64,000 nt of DNA from Noviherbaspirillum sp. L7-7A. GTDB taxonomy: Bacteria; Pseudomonadota; Gammaproteobacteria; Burkholderiales; Burkholderiaceae_D. Below the pieces are notes generated by a model. That model saw only the letters and a program-made list of their open reading frames with translations, did not search any database and was not told the DNA's origin. Shown here piece by piece: positions 1 to 8,801 of the stretch. Position 1 is the first letter of the stretch, and every line of letters begins with the position of its first letter. The stretch is taken from the NCBI RefSeq assembly GCF_019052805.1, contig NZ_JAHQRJ010000001.1, positions 1,860,001-1,924,000 on the forward strand, written 5' to 3'. The position numbers and the translations under genes are program-made.

Positions 1-67
1 CTGGCGCTGCAATCGCGCCTACCGATGCGCCAACTGCGGCTTTTTTCAGGAAGGAACGTCGTTCCAT
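1..67 (-). CDS. N-terminal fragment of a twin-arginine exported protein, probably a TRAP-type solute receptor
   Basis: Only the first 22 codons lie in the window. They read from the ATG at 67 leftward and start MERRSFLKKAAVGASVGA. This is a twin-arginine signal: two Arg, S-F-L-K-K, then a hydrophobic Ala/Gly run. In betaproteobacteria this pattern is common on DctP-family TRAP receptors, which fold in the cytoplasm before export. The identity is an inference from the leader alone; other Tat substrates are possible. Confidence 0.55.
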   Translation of the reverse strand, partial: MERRSFLKKAAVGASVGAIAAP

Positions 68-267
68 GATGTTGTTATCTCCAGAGACTTGTGATGTATA
101 GGAATGGCTGCAGCCCGGCAATTGAAAAGTTGCCGGGCAAACGGCGTTGCAGATTGTAGGGGCGGCAAGGAAACGCCGCAATACAAATAGCTGCGGCGAT
201 GCACAAGTTCTTTTCAGGGTGTGCTGGCGTTAGGGGCCTTGCCGTGCAATCCGCGCCGGCGCTGCGT

Positions 268-1632
268 TCAATTGCCGGCGACGGTCATGCTTTCGATCAG
301 GATGGAGCCGGTTTCACGGGTGCCGCGTATGAGCGTATCGGTGCCGATGCCAACAATCTGCTCGAACATCAATTTCATGTTGCCGGCAATGGTGATTTCC
401 TCGACCGGATACTGGATCACGCCATTCTCCACCCAGTAACCCGACGCGCCGCGCGAATAGTCGCCGGTGACGTAATTGACGCCCTGCCCCATCAGCTCGG
501 TCACCAGAAGGCCGGTGCCCATTTTCCTGAGCATGCCGGCGAAGTCATCGTCGGCGCCGGTACGGCTGGACGTGATCCTGAGGTTATGCGCGCCGCCCGC
601 ATTGCCGGTCGTCTTCAGGCCAAGCTTGCGGGCCGAATAGGTGGACAGGAAATAGCCCTGCACCACGCCGTCGCGCACCACGTCGCGCCGGGCGGTTTTC
701 ACGCCCTCCTCGTCGAACGGCGCCGAGCCGACCGCGCCGGGCAGATGCGGGTCCTCGATGATCTGGATGTGGTCGGCGAACACCCGGCTGCCGACCGAGT
801 CGTGCAGGAAGGTGGACTTGCGGTACAGCGCGCCGCCCGACACCGCCTGCACGAAAGCGCCCAGCAGGCCGGCGGCCAGCGGCGCCTCGAACAGCACCGG
901 GCACTTGCGGGTGTCCAGTTTGCGCGCATTCAGGCGTGCAAGCGCGCGTTCGGCGGCGTAGCGGCCAATCGCCTCGGGCGCGGCCAGCCTGGCGGGGTCG
1001 CGCGTGGAGGAATACCAGCTGTCGCGCTGCATGTTGCCGCCTCGGCCGGCGATCGGGACGACCGACATCGTGTGGCGGGAATAGGGATAGCCGCCGATGA
1101 AGCCGCGGGTATTGGCGCTGACGAAATGCGACTGCTGCGCATGCACGCTGGCGCCTTCGCTGTTTTCCACCCGCGGATCGACCGCGAAGGCCGCCGCCTC
1201 GGCACGGGCGGCCAGCGCAATCGCCTCCTCGGCGTTGATGGTCCAGGGATAGCAGAGCTGCAGGTCACGCGGCTCGAATTCCAGCGTGTCCTCGTCCGGC
1301 AGGCCGGCGCAGTCGTCCTCGGCGGTGAAGCGCGCGATATTGCAGGCCGCGTCCACGGTGTCCTTCAGCGACTGCTGCGCGAAGTCGGAGGTGCTGGCGC
1401 TGCCGCGCCGCACGGCGCCCTGCCTGCCCATGTAGATCGTGACCGAGATGCCCTTGTCCTTGTTCTGCTCGATGGTTTCCACATCCCCCCGCCGCACCGT
1501 GACCGACAGGCCGCTGCCCTCGCTGATCTGCACCGCGGCATCGGACGCGCCGGCCTCTCTGGCGTAACGCAGCACATCCTCGGCAAGCGCGCGCAACTGG
1601 TCCTGGCTGTGGATAAACAAGGTATCGTTCAT
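268..1632 (-). CDS. pmbA: PmbA/TldE family metalloprotease-like protein
   Basis: The protein has 454 residues from the ATG at 1632; an upstream in-frame codon adds 12 unlikely residues. It is co-linear with PmbA (TldE), the partner of TldD in a cytoplasmic heterodimeric protease that degrades unfolded peptides and matures microcin/CcdA-type peptides. Family hallmarks are the early E-Q-N-K-D-K-G-I-S-V-T-I-Y stretch, the central G-x-x-R-H-T-M-S segment, and the C-terminal block V-N-Y-V-T-G-D-Y-S-R-G-A-S-G-Y-W-V-E-N-G. PmbA lacks the HExxxH zinc site that TldD carries, and none is seen here. It is divergent from darP, with about 75 bp between the two starts. No tldD is in the window. Confidence 0.93.
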   Translation of the reverse strand: MNDTLFIHSQDQLRALAEDVLRYAREAGASDAAVQISEGSGLSVTVRRGDVETIEQNKDKGISVTIYMGRQGAVRRGSASTSDFAQQSLKDTVDAACNIARFTAEDDCAGLPDEDTLEFEPRDLQLCYPWTINAEEAIALAARAEAAAFAVDPRVENSEGASVHAQQSHFVSANTRGFIGGYPYSRHTMSVVPIAGRGGNMQRDSWYSSTRDPARLAAPEAIGRYAAERALARLNARKLDTRKCPVLFEAPLAAGLLGAFVQAVSGGALYRKSTFLHDSVGSRVFADHIQIIEDPHLPGAVGSAPFDEEGVKTARRDVVRDGVVQGYFLSTYSARKLGLKTTGNAGGAHNLRITSSRTGADDDFAGMLRKMGTGLLVTELMGQGVNYVTGDYSRGASGYWVENGVIQYPVEEITIAGNMKLMFEQIVGIGTDTLIRGTRETGSILIESMTVAGN

Positions 1633-1707
1633 GGCGGATTTTAGGGGGCCGTGTAAAAGAGTTATCATAGCAGCCGTTTACCGAATGGCTCATGCCGCAT
1701 CCCTATC

Positions 1708-2316
1708 ATGCCTAACTCCAACCGGGGCTCCACCGGATTCCAGTCGAATGAATTTGAACAGGAATACGACCGCCCATCCAAATCCCAGCTCAAGCGTGAA
1801 ATGACCGCCCTGCAGAAGCTGGGCGCAGAACTGATTGCCGAACCACGCGAACGCGTCAAGCGCGTGCCGATGCCGGAAGACGTGCGCGACGCCATCCTCG
1901 AATGCCAGACCATCAAGGACCATGAGGGCCGCCGCCGCCAGCTGCAATATGTCGGCAAGAAAATGCGCACCCTCGAAGAAGAGGAAGTCGCGCTGATCCG
2001 CAAGACCATCGACAGCTGGAAACAGCCGTCGCGCGCCGAAACCGCCGCGATGCATGCGATGGAACGCCGCCGCGACAAGCTGCTGGCCGACGACGGCGCG
2101 CTGACCGAATTGCGGGCCCAGTATCCCGAACTCGATGTGCAGCAGATGCGCACCCTGATCCGCAATGCCCGGCGCGAACAGGCCGAGCAGAAGCCGCCCA
2201 AGGCGTACCGCGAAATTTTCCAGGTATTGAAGCAACTCCAGGGTGGCACCAAAGCGGCGCAAGCCGATCAGGAAAACCAGGAAGACCAGGAAGAAGGAGA
2301 AGACGATGAGGCGTGA
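1708..2316 (+). CDS. darP: Ribosome biogenesis factor DarP (YjgA family)
   Basis: The protein has 202 residues, is highly charged and predicted mostly helical. DarP (formerly YjgA) binds immature 50S subunits and promotes late assembly around the peptidyl-transferase centre. Recognisable features are the start region E-F-E-Q-E-Y-D-R-P-S-K-S-Q-L-K-R-E, the P-M-P-E-D-V-R-D-A-I segment and the R-R-R-Q-L-Q-Y-V-G-K-M-R helix. The C-terminus is an acidic/glutamine-rich tail that looks disordered. The stop codon overlaps the start of mogA by 11 bp, so the two genes are probably translationally coupled. The pairing with pmbA in divergent orientation is common in betaproteobacteria. Confidence 0.9.
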   Translation: MPNSNRGSTGFQSNEFEQEYDRPSKSQLKREMTALQKLGAELIAEPRERVKRVPMPEDVRDAILECQTIKDHEGRRRQLQYVGKKMRTLEEEEVALIRKTIDSWKQPSRAETAAMHAMERRRDKLLADDGALTELRAQYPELDVQQMRTLIRNARREQAEQKPPKAYREIFQVLKQLQGGTKAAQADQENQEDQEEGEDDEA

Positions 2317-2914
2317 TGGCGCAGCGCGCATCGGCCTGGTTTCGGTGTCGGACCGGGCATCGGGCGGCGTCTACCAGGACCAGGGCATACCCGCCCTGAA
2401 TGAATGGCTGTCCGGCGCCCTGACCAGCGCCTTCGAAGTGGAAACCCGCCTGGTCGCCGATGAACGCGAACAGATCGAAGCCGCGCTGATCGAACTGGTG
2501 GACCAGCTACAATGCGACCTGGTGATCACCACCGGCGGCACCGGCCCGGCCCGGCGCGACGTGACGCCGGAAGCCACGCTGGCCGTAGGCACCAAGGAGA
2601 TGCCCGGCTTCGGCGAACAGATGCGCCAGATCAGCCTGCATTTCGTGCCTACCGCCATCCTGTCGCGCCAGGTCGCGGTAATCCGCGAAGCCGACGGCCA
2701 TGCGGCGCTCATCATCAACCTGCCCGGCCAGCCCAAGTCGATCCGCGAAACCCTGGAAGGCCTGAAGGACGCCGATGGCAAGCCGCTGGTGGCAGGCATC
2801 TTCGCCGCCGTGCCCTACTGCATCGACCTGATCGGCGGCCCGTACATCGAGACCGACGAGGCGGTATGCAAGGCCTTCCGTCCGAAATCGGCAATCCGTC
2901 CCAAAACCGCATGA
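2306..2914 (+). CDS. mogA: Molybdopterin adenylyltransferase MogA
   Basis: The protein has 202 residues from the ATG at 2306, chosen because it sits just behind the end of darP and begins the conserved I-G-L-V-S-V-S-D-R-A-S strand. MogA activates molybdopterin by adenylation before molybdenum insertion. The MoaB/Mog signature T-T-G-G-T-G-P-A-R-R-D-V-T-P-E-A is present near residues 75-90; it binds the pterin and nucleotide. A later N-L-P-G-Q-P-K-S-I-R-E motif closes the active site. A molybdate transporter (modA/modB) occurs elsewhere in the window, so molybdenum enzymes are likely used. Confidence 0.93.
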   Translation: MRRDGAARIGLVSVSDRASGGVYQDQGIPALNEWLSGALTSAFEVETRLVADEREQIEAALIELVDQLQCDLVITTGGTGPARRDVTPEATLAVGTKEMPGFGEQMRQISLHFVPTAILSRQVAVIREADGHAALIINLPGQPKSIRETLEGLKDADGKPLVAGIFAAVPYCIDLIGGPYIETDEAVCKAFRPKSAIRPKTA

Positions 2915-2926
2915 GGCTTTCACCAG

Positions 2927-3598
2927 ATGACTTCCGCAGCGCTTGAAACCATACAGATAGAAACCGGCCCGAATCCCACCGCCTCCGTGATCTGGCTGCA
3001 CGGCCTGGGCGCCAGCGGCGACGACTTCGTGCCCATCGTGCGCGAACTGGACCTGGCCGGCATGCAGGACATCCGCTTCGTCTTTCCGCATGCGCCCACC
3101 ATGCCGGTCACCATCAACAACGGCTATGTGATGCGGGCCTGGTACGACATCATCGGCGCCGACCTGTCGCGCCGCGAGGATGAAAAAGGCCTGCGTGCAT
3201 CGCAGGCGATGGTGGAACAGCTGATCGCCCAGGAAAAAGCGCGCGGCATCCCCGCCGAGCGCATCGTACTGGCGGGTTTTTCCCAAGGCTGTGCAATGAC
3301 AATACAGACCGGCCTGCGTCATCCCGAGAAACTGGCCGGCCTGCTGTGCCTGTCGGGCTATGTGCCGCTGCACACCACGATCGCCGAGGAACGGCATGCA
3401 TCCAACCAGGCCACGCCGATCTTCATGGCCCATGGCCGCGGCGACCAGGTGATTCCCATCATCCGCGCCGAGCAGTCGCGCGATCTCCTGCGATCGCTGG
3501 GCTACGAGGTGGAATGGCATGAATACATGATGCCGCACTCGGTCTGCCAGGAAGAGGTGGACGACATCAGCGCCTGGTTCCGGCGCGTGCTGGGCTGA
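2927..3598 (+). CDS. Carboxylesterase/phospholipase of the alpha/beta hydrolase family
   Basis: The protein has 223 residues, the usual size of the EstB/YpfH-like bacterial carboxylesterases related to acyl-protein thioesterases. The fold is visible from the early W-L-H-G-L-G-A-S-G-D-D-F oxyanion motif. The nucleophile elbow G-F-S-Q-G carries Ser. Asp follows in H-G-R-G-D-Q-V and His in M-P-H-S-V, giving a complete triad. No signal peptide is present, so it is cytoplasmic and probably cleaves short acyl esters; the substrate is unknown. It follows mogA by 12 bp and probably ends the darP-mogA operon, with a strong terminator hairpin downstream. Confidence 0.88.
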   Translation: MTSAALETIQIETGPNPTASVIWLHGLGASGDDFVPIVRELDLAGMQDIRFVFPHAPTMPVTINNGYVMRAWYDIIGADLSRREDEKGLRASQAMVEQLIAQEKARGIPAERIVLAGFSQGCAMTIQTGLRHPEKLAGLLCLSGYVPLHTTIAEERHASNQATPIFMAHGRGDQVIPIIRAEQSRDLLRSLGYEVEWHEYMMPHSVCQEEVDDISAWFRRVLG

Positions 3599-3639
3599 TC
3601 CTTTCCAACCGCAGCGGAAAACGCCGCCGCACAATGAAA

Positions 3640-3663
3640 AACAGGCAGGGAAACCTGCCTGTT
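3640..3663. terminator. Bidirectional intrinsic terminator between esterase and purU
   Basis: A perfect 10-bp stem (AACAGGCAGG/CCTGCCTGTT) closes a GAAA tetraloop. A-rich sequence precedes it and T-rich sequence follows, so it can end transcripts from both converging genes. Confidence 0.85.
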
Positions 3664-3685
3664 ACGCTTTTCTCAATACACGGGC

Positions 3686-4555
3686 TTACCTGAACACCAC
3701 CGTCTTGTGGCCGTTCAGCAGTATCCGGTGTTCCACGAACCATTTCACCGCCCGCGCCAGCACCACGCATTCGACATCGCGGCCGATGGCGGTCAGGGTG
3801 TCCGGATCCATCGCGTGGTCTACCCGCTCCACATCCTGCTCAATGATCGGGCCTTCATCCAGGTCGCTGGTCACGAAGTGCGCCGTCGCGCCGATCAGCT
3901 TTACGCCGCGGTCATGCGCCTGGTAATAGGGCTTGGCGCCCTTGAAGCTGGGCAGGAAGGAATGATGGATGTTGATCGCACGGCCCTTCAAGGCCTCGCA
4001 CATCTGCGGCGACAGGATTTGCATATAACGCGCCAGTACCACCAGGTCGATGCCATGCTCGCGAGCGATGGCAAGCACCTTTTCTTCCTGCGTGCGCTTG
4101 GCTTCCGCCGAAGCGCCCGCCGCTAGGGGCAGATGGTGGAAGGGAATGTTGTAGCTGGCCGAGAGCTGATAGAAATCGGTGTGATTGGACACGATGGCCG
4201 GTATTTCCACCGGCAGCAGTCCGCTCTTGTAGCGGAACAGCAGGTCGTTCAGGCAATGGCCGATCTTCGACACCATGATCAGCATGCGCGGCTTCTTGTG
4301 CGCATCATTCAACTGCCAGTTCATCTGCATGCTGTCGCCCAGCACGGCGAAGTCGCTGCGCAGCAGCGCATCGCCGATGCCACTGTCTTCCAGCGAAAAA
4401 TGCACGCGCATGAAAAACAGTTTGGACTGGGCGTCGCCAAACTGTGCGGAATCGATGATGTTGCAGCCGTGATCGGCCAGGAAGCCCGATACGCGGTGAA
4501 CGATGCCACGCTGGTCCAGGCAGGAAAGGGTAAGAATGTATTCCGGGTGCGTCAT
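3686..4555 (-). CDS. purU: Formyltetrahydrofolate deformylase PurU
   Basis: The protein has 289 residues from the ATG at 4555. PurU hydrolyses 10-formyl-THF to THF and formate, balancing one-carbon pools and supplying formate to purine synthesis. An N-terminal ACT domain (about residues 6-85, starting Y-I-L-T-L-S-C-L-D-Q-R-G-I-V-H) is followed by the formyltransferase-fold domain. The catalytic block I-N-I-H-H-S-F-L-P-S-F-K-G contains the conserved Asn and His, and T-S-D-L-D-E-G-P-I-I-E-Q contributes the conserved Asp. The order and length match the family. It is a single transcription unit convergent with the esterase. Confidence 0.95.
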   Translation of the reverse strand: MTHPEYILTLSCLDQRGIVHRVSGFLADHGCNIIDSAQFGDAQSKLFFMRVHFSLEDSGIGDALLRSDFAVLGDSMQMNWQLNDAHKKPRMLIMVSKIGHCLNDLLFRYKSGLLPVEIPAIVSNHTDFYQLSASYNIPFHHLPLAAGASAEAKRTQEEKVLAIAREHGIDLVVLARYMQILSPQMCEALKGRAINIHHSFLPSFKGAKPYYQAHDRGVKLIGATAHFVTSDLDEGPIIEQDVERVDHAMDPDTLTAIGRDVECVVLARAVKWFVEHRILLNGHKTVVFR

Positions 4556-4634
4556 GTTATTGATGTTCGGATGCGGCAAAGCCGGGTATTGTCGCACGAG
4601 CCGGGGATTCGGAAGATAAAGCCCTGAAACAAAA

Positions 4635-4662
4635 ATGCCGGCGCCCTGCAGGGCGCCGGCAT
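4635..4662. terminator. Intrinsic terminator of the bactofilin gene
   Basis: A perfect 12-bp stem with a TGCA loop is followed on the minus strand by a run of five T. It lies 26 bp after the bactofilin stop codon. Confidence 0.8.
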
Positions 4663-4687
4663 CGTTACGGTCTATGCGGCTCTACGA

Positions 4688-5251
4688 TCAGACAGCTGCC
4701 TTGGCCACCGACAGACCGGAGCGAGCGCCGTCAGAACCAACCTGGGTGTCGCCAGCCAGTTCGCCGCCTTCTTCGATCACGATCTTGCCGTAACGCACGG
4801 TACCGATCACCTTGCCGGTCGAATAAATGACCAGCTTCTGGCGGGCCGTCAGATTGCCGTCGAAGGTGCCGCGCACATGGGCGACATCGATTTCGGCGGA
4901 GCCGCTGAAGGAACCCTGCTCGGCGATCTGGATTTCACGCGCTTCCATGGTTGCCTCGACCGTGCCTTCCACCACCAGGGTGTCGCAGTCGGTGATCTGG
5001 CCGCCGGTCAGCTTGATCTTGGGGCCGACGATGAGCTTGCTGCCGCCTTCGGACGATGCCGGGGCCGGTGCGGCCGGCGCAGGCGCGGCACCGCTGGCGC
5101 CGCCCGGTCCCATGCCGGTCGGAGTCGGAGCGGGCTTGACAGCGCTGGACATGCCGCCCGGCTGAGTGCCAGGGGTGGACGCGTTCAGCGGTGCGTTGGG
5201 GGTGGTGGAATTGGGTTCGCGCTTGCCAAAAAGGGTTTCGGAACGAAGCAT
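4688..5251 (-). CDS. Bactofilin-family cytoskeletal protein
   Basis: The protein has 187 residues. After a disordered Pro/Ala/Gly-rich N-terminus (about residues 10-68) comes the bactofilin beta-helix (about 72-165), seen as repeated short strands separated by glycines, for example V-V-E-G-T-V-E-A and V-R-G-T-F-D-G-N-L-T-A. Bactofilins self-assemble without nucleotides into filaments that act as scaffolds for wall remodelling, stalks or polar protein placement. No membrane segment is seen. The extended proline-rich tail is typical of family members that recruit partners. The partner is unknown; neighbouring genes give no clue. Confidence 0.9.
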   Translation of the reverse strand: MLRSETLFGKREPNSTTPNAPLNASTPGTQPGGMSSAVKPAPTPTGMGPGGASGAAPAPAAPAPASSEGGSKLIVGPKIKLTGGQITDCDTLVVEGTVEATMEAREIQIAEQGSFSGSAEIDVAHVRGTFDGNLTARQKLVIYSTGKVIGTVRYGKIVIEEGGELAGDTQVGSDGARSGLSVAKAAV

Positions 5252-5530
5252 GGGATCTCCTGGAAATAACTAGAACAAGGGCCGGTTTAAGGACGTAGGG
5301 CCGCGTCGGTGGCGCGTTTCAACCTACGGGTAAGTCGCTGTTGGCTTGCCGGAACCGGCAAATCATCGAGTTTGTGCTCTGGCGCAACAATATTGAGCTT
5401 GCGGATCGCAAAGCTCCCGGCTTGGTCTGATGAACGAACAGAAAGTTCCTGTTTTCTTACAAATGCCGAAAAAAGCACGACCGTTTCAATTTGCGGTATA
5501 GTGCTTCACCCAACTCAACAGGAGACCAGA

Positions 5531-6565
5531 ATGACCACGACGCTCACCAACCAGCAGTTCCGCCTTGCCGCCCGCCCGGTCGGCATGCCCAAGGACAGCG
5601 ACTGGCAGCATACATCCGAACCGGTAGGCGAACTGGCTGACGGCGAAATCCTGGTCAAGGTGATCTACCTGTCGCTCGACCCTGCAATGCGCGGCTGGAT
5701 GAATGAAGGCAAATCCTACATCCGCCCGGTGGGCATAGGCGAAGTGATGCGCGCCGGCGGTATCGGCCGCGTGGTCGCGTCGAAGTCGCCGAAATTTGCC
5801 GTGGGCGATTACGTATCCGGCGTCCCCGGCGTGCAGCAATACTGGATCGGCGCCGCCGACGACAAGGCCGCTGCCTTCTACAAGGTCGACCCCTCGGCCG
5901 CGCCGCTGCCCAAATACCTGAATGCGCTGGGCATGCCCGGCATGACGGCCTATTTCGGCCTGCTGGAGGTCGGCCAGCCCAAGGCCGGCGAAACCGTGGT
6001 GGTGTCCGGCGCCGCCGGCGCAGTGGGACAAACGGTGGGTCAAGTCGCCAGGCAGCGCGGCTGCCGCGTGGTCGGCATCGCCGGCGGCAAGGAGAAATGC
6101 GATTTCGTGGTCAATGAGCTGGGCTTCGACGCCTGCATCGACTACAAGACCGGTTCGGTGAAGGATGGCCTGAAGCAGCATTGCCCGAAAGGCGTGGACG
6201 TCTACTTCGACAATGTCGGCGGCGACATCCTGGATGCGGTGCTGACCCGCATCAACATGAAGGCGCGCATCATCATCTGCGGCGCGATCTCGCAGTACAA
6301 CAACACCACGCCGGTCAAGGGCCCGGCAAACTACCTGTCGCTGCTGGTCAACCGGGCGCGCATGGAAGGCATCGTGGTGTTCGACTGGGCCGACCGCTAT
6401 CCGGAAGCGGCGGCACAGATGGCGCAATGGATGAAGGATGGCAGCTTCAAGTCGCGCGAGGATATCGTCGATGGCCTGGAAAACTTCCCGCAGACGTTGC
6501 TGATGCTGTTCGAAGGTCGCAATTTCGGCAAGCTGATCCTGAAGGTGGCTGACGAACAGGGCTAA
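5531..6565 (+). CDS. NADP-dependent oxidoreductase of the MDR superfamily (CurA/YncB type)
   Basis: The protein has 344 residues from the ATG at 5531, preceded by AGGAGA at good spacing; longer in-frame starts run into non-coding sequence. It is a zinc-independent medium-chain dehydrogenase/reductase. The cofactor loop V-V-S-G-A-A-G-A-V-G-Q-T-V-G-Q (about residues 155-170) and the following R-V-V-G-I-A-G-G-K-E-K indicate NADPH binding. The N-terminal GroES-like half lacks zinc-ligand cysteines. Relatives reduce the double bond of alkenals, 2-alkenones or curcumin. The true substrate is not evident. It is a stand-alone gene, convergent with none and read away from the bactofilin. Confidence 0.88.
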   Translation: MTTTLTNQQFRLAARPVGMPKDSDWQHTSEPVGELADGEILVKVIYLSLDPAMRGWMNEGKSYIRPVGIGEVMRAGGIGRVVASKSPKFAVGDYVSGVPGVQQYWIGAADDKAAAFYKVDPSAAPLPKYLNALGMPGMTAYFGLLEVGQPKAGETVVVSGAAGAVGQTVGQVARQRGCRVVGIAGGKEKCDFVVNELGFDACIDYKTGSVKDGLKQHCPKGVDVYFDNVGGDILDAVLTRINMKARIIICGAISQYNNTTPVKGPANYLSLLVNRARMEGIVVFDWADRYPEAAAQMAQWMKDGSFKSREDIVDGLENFPQTLLMLFEGRNFGKLILKVADEQG

Positions 6566-6656
6566 GCAGCCGCGTGGCCGCTAATACTTTTATTATTGAT
6601 TGACAATTTCCTGGAGGCAGGCAATCTGCGTGCTTCCTTCACCTCCAGGAGCCTCG

Positions 6657-7733
6657 ATGTCAGCCATCATTCCCGCAACCGACACGCCTTTCTCCAACGG
6701 CCAGCTGGTCATGGTCGAGCCGGTCAGTTTCACCGGCACCGGCGCCGAATACTTTCGGATCTGGATTACCAATACCTTTCTGTCCATTATCACGCTCGGT
6801 ATTTATTCGGCCTGGGCCAAGGTCAGGCGTACCCGCTACTTTTACGGCAATACCCGCCTGGCCGGAGCCACCTTCGACTACCATGGCGAGCCCAAGGCCA
6901 TTCTGAAGGGGCGCATGGTGGCAGTGGTGCTGCTGATTGCCTATCAGGTGTTCTCGGAGATGCAGGGCCTGCTGGCCGGTGCGCTGGCCCTGCTGCTGAT
7001 CGCGGCATTGCCCTGGCTGATCTGGAAAAGCCTCCAGTTCAGGCTCTACAACACCAGCTATCGGGGCATACGCTTTGGCTTCGGTGGCAGCACCGCGGGC
7101 GCGTATATCGCCTATCTGCTGTGGCCGGCAATTGCGTCGCTGACCGCATTCCTGCTGGCGCCGATGGCGCACCAGCGCATCAAGCGCTTCCAGCATAATG
7201 AAAGCCGTTACGGCGTCAGCCGGTTTTCCTTCGATGCCAGGGTCGGACGGTTCTATCTGCTGTACCTGAAAGCCTTCCTGGTCTTCGTGGCGGGGGGTAT
7301 CGTGCTGGGGCTGTTATTTGGCAACATGCTGGCAGCCTTGTCGAAGCGCAGCGACGTACCAGCCGAAGCCTATCGCGGTGCCCTGCTGTTTCTGGCGGCG
7401 TTTTATGCATGGGCCATGCTGATGTATCCGGTATTTAACGCAATGCTTCAAAACCTGGTCTGGAATCACACTTCCATCGGCCCGCACCGCTTCGAAAGCC
7501 GGGTTGCTCCGGGGCGCGTGGCCTTCATTGCGCTGACCAACCTGCTTGCCATTATCTGCACACTGGGCCTTTACATGCCTTTCGCGAAAATACGCATGAT
7601 GAAATACCGGCTTGAATCGGTCGCGCTGCTGGTCGATGGCAGTCTCGACGATTTCGTCGCCGATGCACAGGCCCGGGCCGGCGCCACCGGCGAAGGCGTG
7701 GCCGACCTGCTGGATTTCGACTTGTCGCTGTGA
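6657..7733 (+). CDS. DUF898 (YjgN family) multi-span inner membrane protein
   Basis: The protein has 358 residues from the ATG at 6657. It has the DUF898/YjgN layout: repeated units that each start with F-x-G-x-G-x-E-Y-F-R-I-W-I and continue N-x-x-L-x-x-I-T-L-G-I-Y-S-A-W-A-K-V-R followed by R-Y-x-Y. About six to eight hydrophobic segments are visible, with an internal duplication (first half residues 20-190, second half 190-350, where L-G-L-Y-M-P-F-A-K-I-R repeats the signature). Function is unknown. The M48 peptidase starts 10 bp downstream, so the two are almost certainly co-expressed, which suggests membrane protein processing or quality control. Confidence 0.85.
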   Translation: MSAIIPATDTPFSNGQLVMVEPVSFTGTGAEYFRIWITNTFLSIITLGIYSAWAKVRRTRYFYGNTRLAGATFDYHGEPKAILKGRMVAVVLLIAYQVFSEMQGLLAGALALLLIAALPWLIWKSLQFRLYNTSYRGIRFGFGGSTAGAYIAYLLWPAIASLTAFLLAPMAHQRIKRFQHNESRYGVSRFSFDARVGRFYLLYLKAFLVFVAGGIVLGLLFGNMLAALSKRSDVPAEAYRGALLFLAAFYAWAMLMYPVFNAMLQNLVWNHTSIGPHRFESRVAPGRVAFIALTNLLAIICTLGLYMPFAKIRMMKYRLESVALLVDGSLDDFVADAQARAGATGEGVADLLDFDLSL

Positions 7734-7743
7734 GACTCGATCG

Positions 7744-8730
7744 ATGAGCATTCCTGCCGCCTATTTCGATGGCAAGACGTCGCGCCGCCACCAGGTGGTT
7801 CTGACGGTGGAAGGGAATGTGGCAAGCATCAGCGGCGGGGCCAGCCGGCACTGTCTCCTGGCCCAGTTGCGGGTATCCGAAGCTAGCCAGCACGGCATGC
7901 GCCTCGTTACCTTTCCGGACGGCGCCTATCTGGAAATCCAGGACCGGCAAGGCTTCGCGCGCATGCTGGCTGCAACCGGCCACGCCGACAGCCTGGTCAG
8001 CAGGCTGCAGCAGAGCTGGCGGGCCACGCTGCTTGCGGCGCTGGCAATGGCCGCCATCATCGCTCTGCTATGGCGTTTCGCGTTACCGCTGGCGGCGGAC
8101 CTGGCTGCTGTCATGTTGCCATCGACGGTGGAACGCAGCCTGGGAGAGGCAACCCTGCAGGCGCTGGACGCCAGGCTGTTCGATGCCAGCCGCCTGAAGA
8201 GTGAGCAGCAACAGCGCATAACAACCCGCTTCGGCACGCTGGCCGGAAGTACTGCCGATACGCCGCGGTTCGAACTGCTGTTCCGCAAGAGCCGCATCGG
8301 CCCGAATGCGCTTGCGCTGCCGGCGGGCCGCATTGTGCTGACCGATGAACTCGTCGCGCTGCTGGCGGACGATGAAGAGGCATTGATGGCGGTGCTGGCG
8401 CATGAACTGGGCCATGTGCACCATCGCCACCTGGTGCGGCGGCTGGTGCATGGCGCAGCGGTTGGCGCGGCCGGGATGGCGCTGTTTGGCGACGCTTCCG
8501 GCCTGGTGGCCACGCTGCCAACGCTGATGCTGGACCTGCACTATTCACGCGACGCGGAACGCGAGGCTGATCTGTATGCCGCGAATCTGCTCAGGCGCAG
8601 CGGGTTGAGCGCACAGAGCCTGGCGGCGGCACTGGAACGCCTGAGCAATGAAAAGCAGGATGGCCCAACCTATCTGTCCACCCATCCCGCCATGGCGGAA
8701 CGCATAGCCCGCCTGCGCAAACTGCGCTGA
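7744..8730 (+). CDS. M48-family membrane zinc metallopeptidase
   Basis: The protein has 328 residues from the ATG at 7744. The zinc site H-E-L-G-H lies at about residue 220 (A-V-L-A-H-E-L-G-H-V-H-H-R-H) and the third ligand Glu in R-D-A-E-R-E-A-D-L-Y-A about 55 residues later, as in HtpX/Oma1/BepA relatives. A membrane segment (about 97-117, T-L-L-A-A-L-A-M-A-A-I-I-A-L-L) follows an N-terminal domain of about 90 residues that is not catalytic. The same gene pair (DUF898 then M48) recurs in betaproteobacteria, so the peptidase may process or be tethered by the upstream protein. A strong bidirectional terminator follows. Confidence 0.9.
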   Translation: MSIPAAYFDGKTSRRHQVVLTVEGNVASISGGASRHCLLAQLRVSEASQHGMRLVTFPDGAYLEIQDRQGFARMLAATGHADSLVSRLQQSWRATLLAALAMAAIIALLWRFALPLAADLAAVMLPSTVERSLGEATLQALDARLFDASRLKSEQQQRITTRFGTLAGSTADTPRFELLFRKSRIGPNALALPAGRIVLTDELVALLADDEEALMAVLAHELGHVHHRHLVRRLVHGAAVGAAGMALFGDASGLVATLPTLMLDLHYSRDAEREADLYAANLLRRSGLSAQSLAAALERLSNEKQDGPTYLSTHPAMAERIARLRKLR

Positions 8731-8743
8731 ACGCCTGATCAAT

Positions 8744-8783
8744 AAGAAAAGGGGTTGCAGCCTATGCTGCAACCCCTTTTCTT
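8744..8783. terminator. Bidirectional intrinsic terminator between the M48 gene and efp
   Basis: An 18-bp perfect stem (AAGAAAAGGGGTTGCAGC and its complement) with a CTAT loop. The A- and T-rich stem base lets it work for both converging genes. Confidence 0.9.
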
Positions 8784-8801
8784 CAAAACGATGCGACCGG
8801 A

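Noticed and set aside
199-1644. Long open frame on the plus strand over pmbA
   Set aside because: It is the antisense shadow of pmbA in high-GC DNA and has no recognisable domains or ribosome site.
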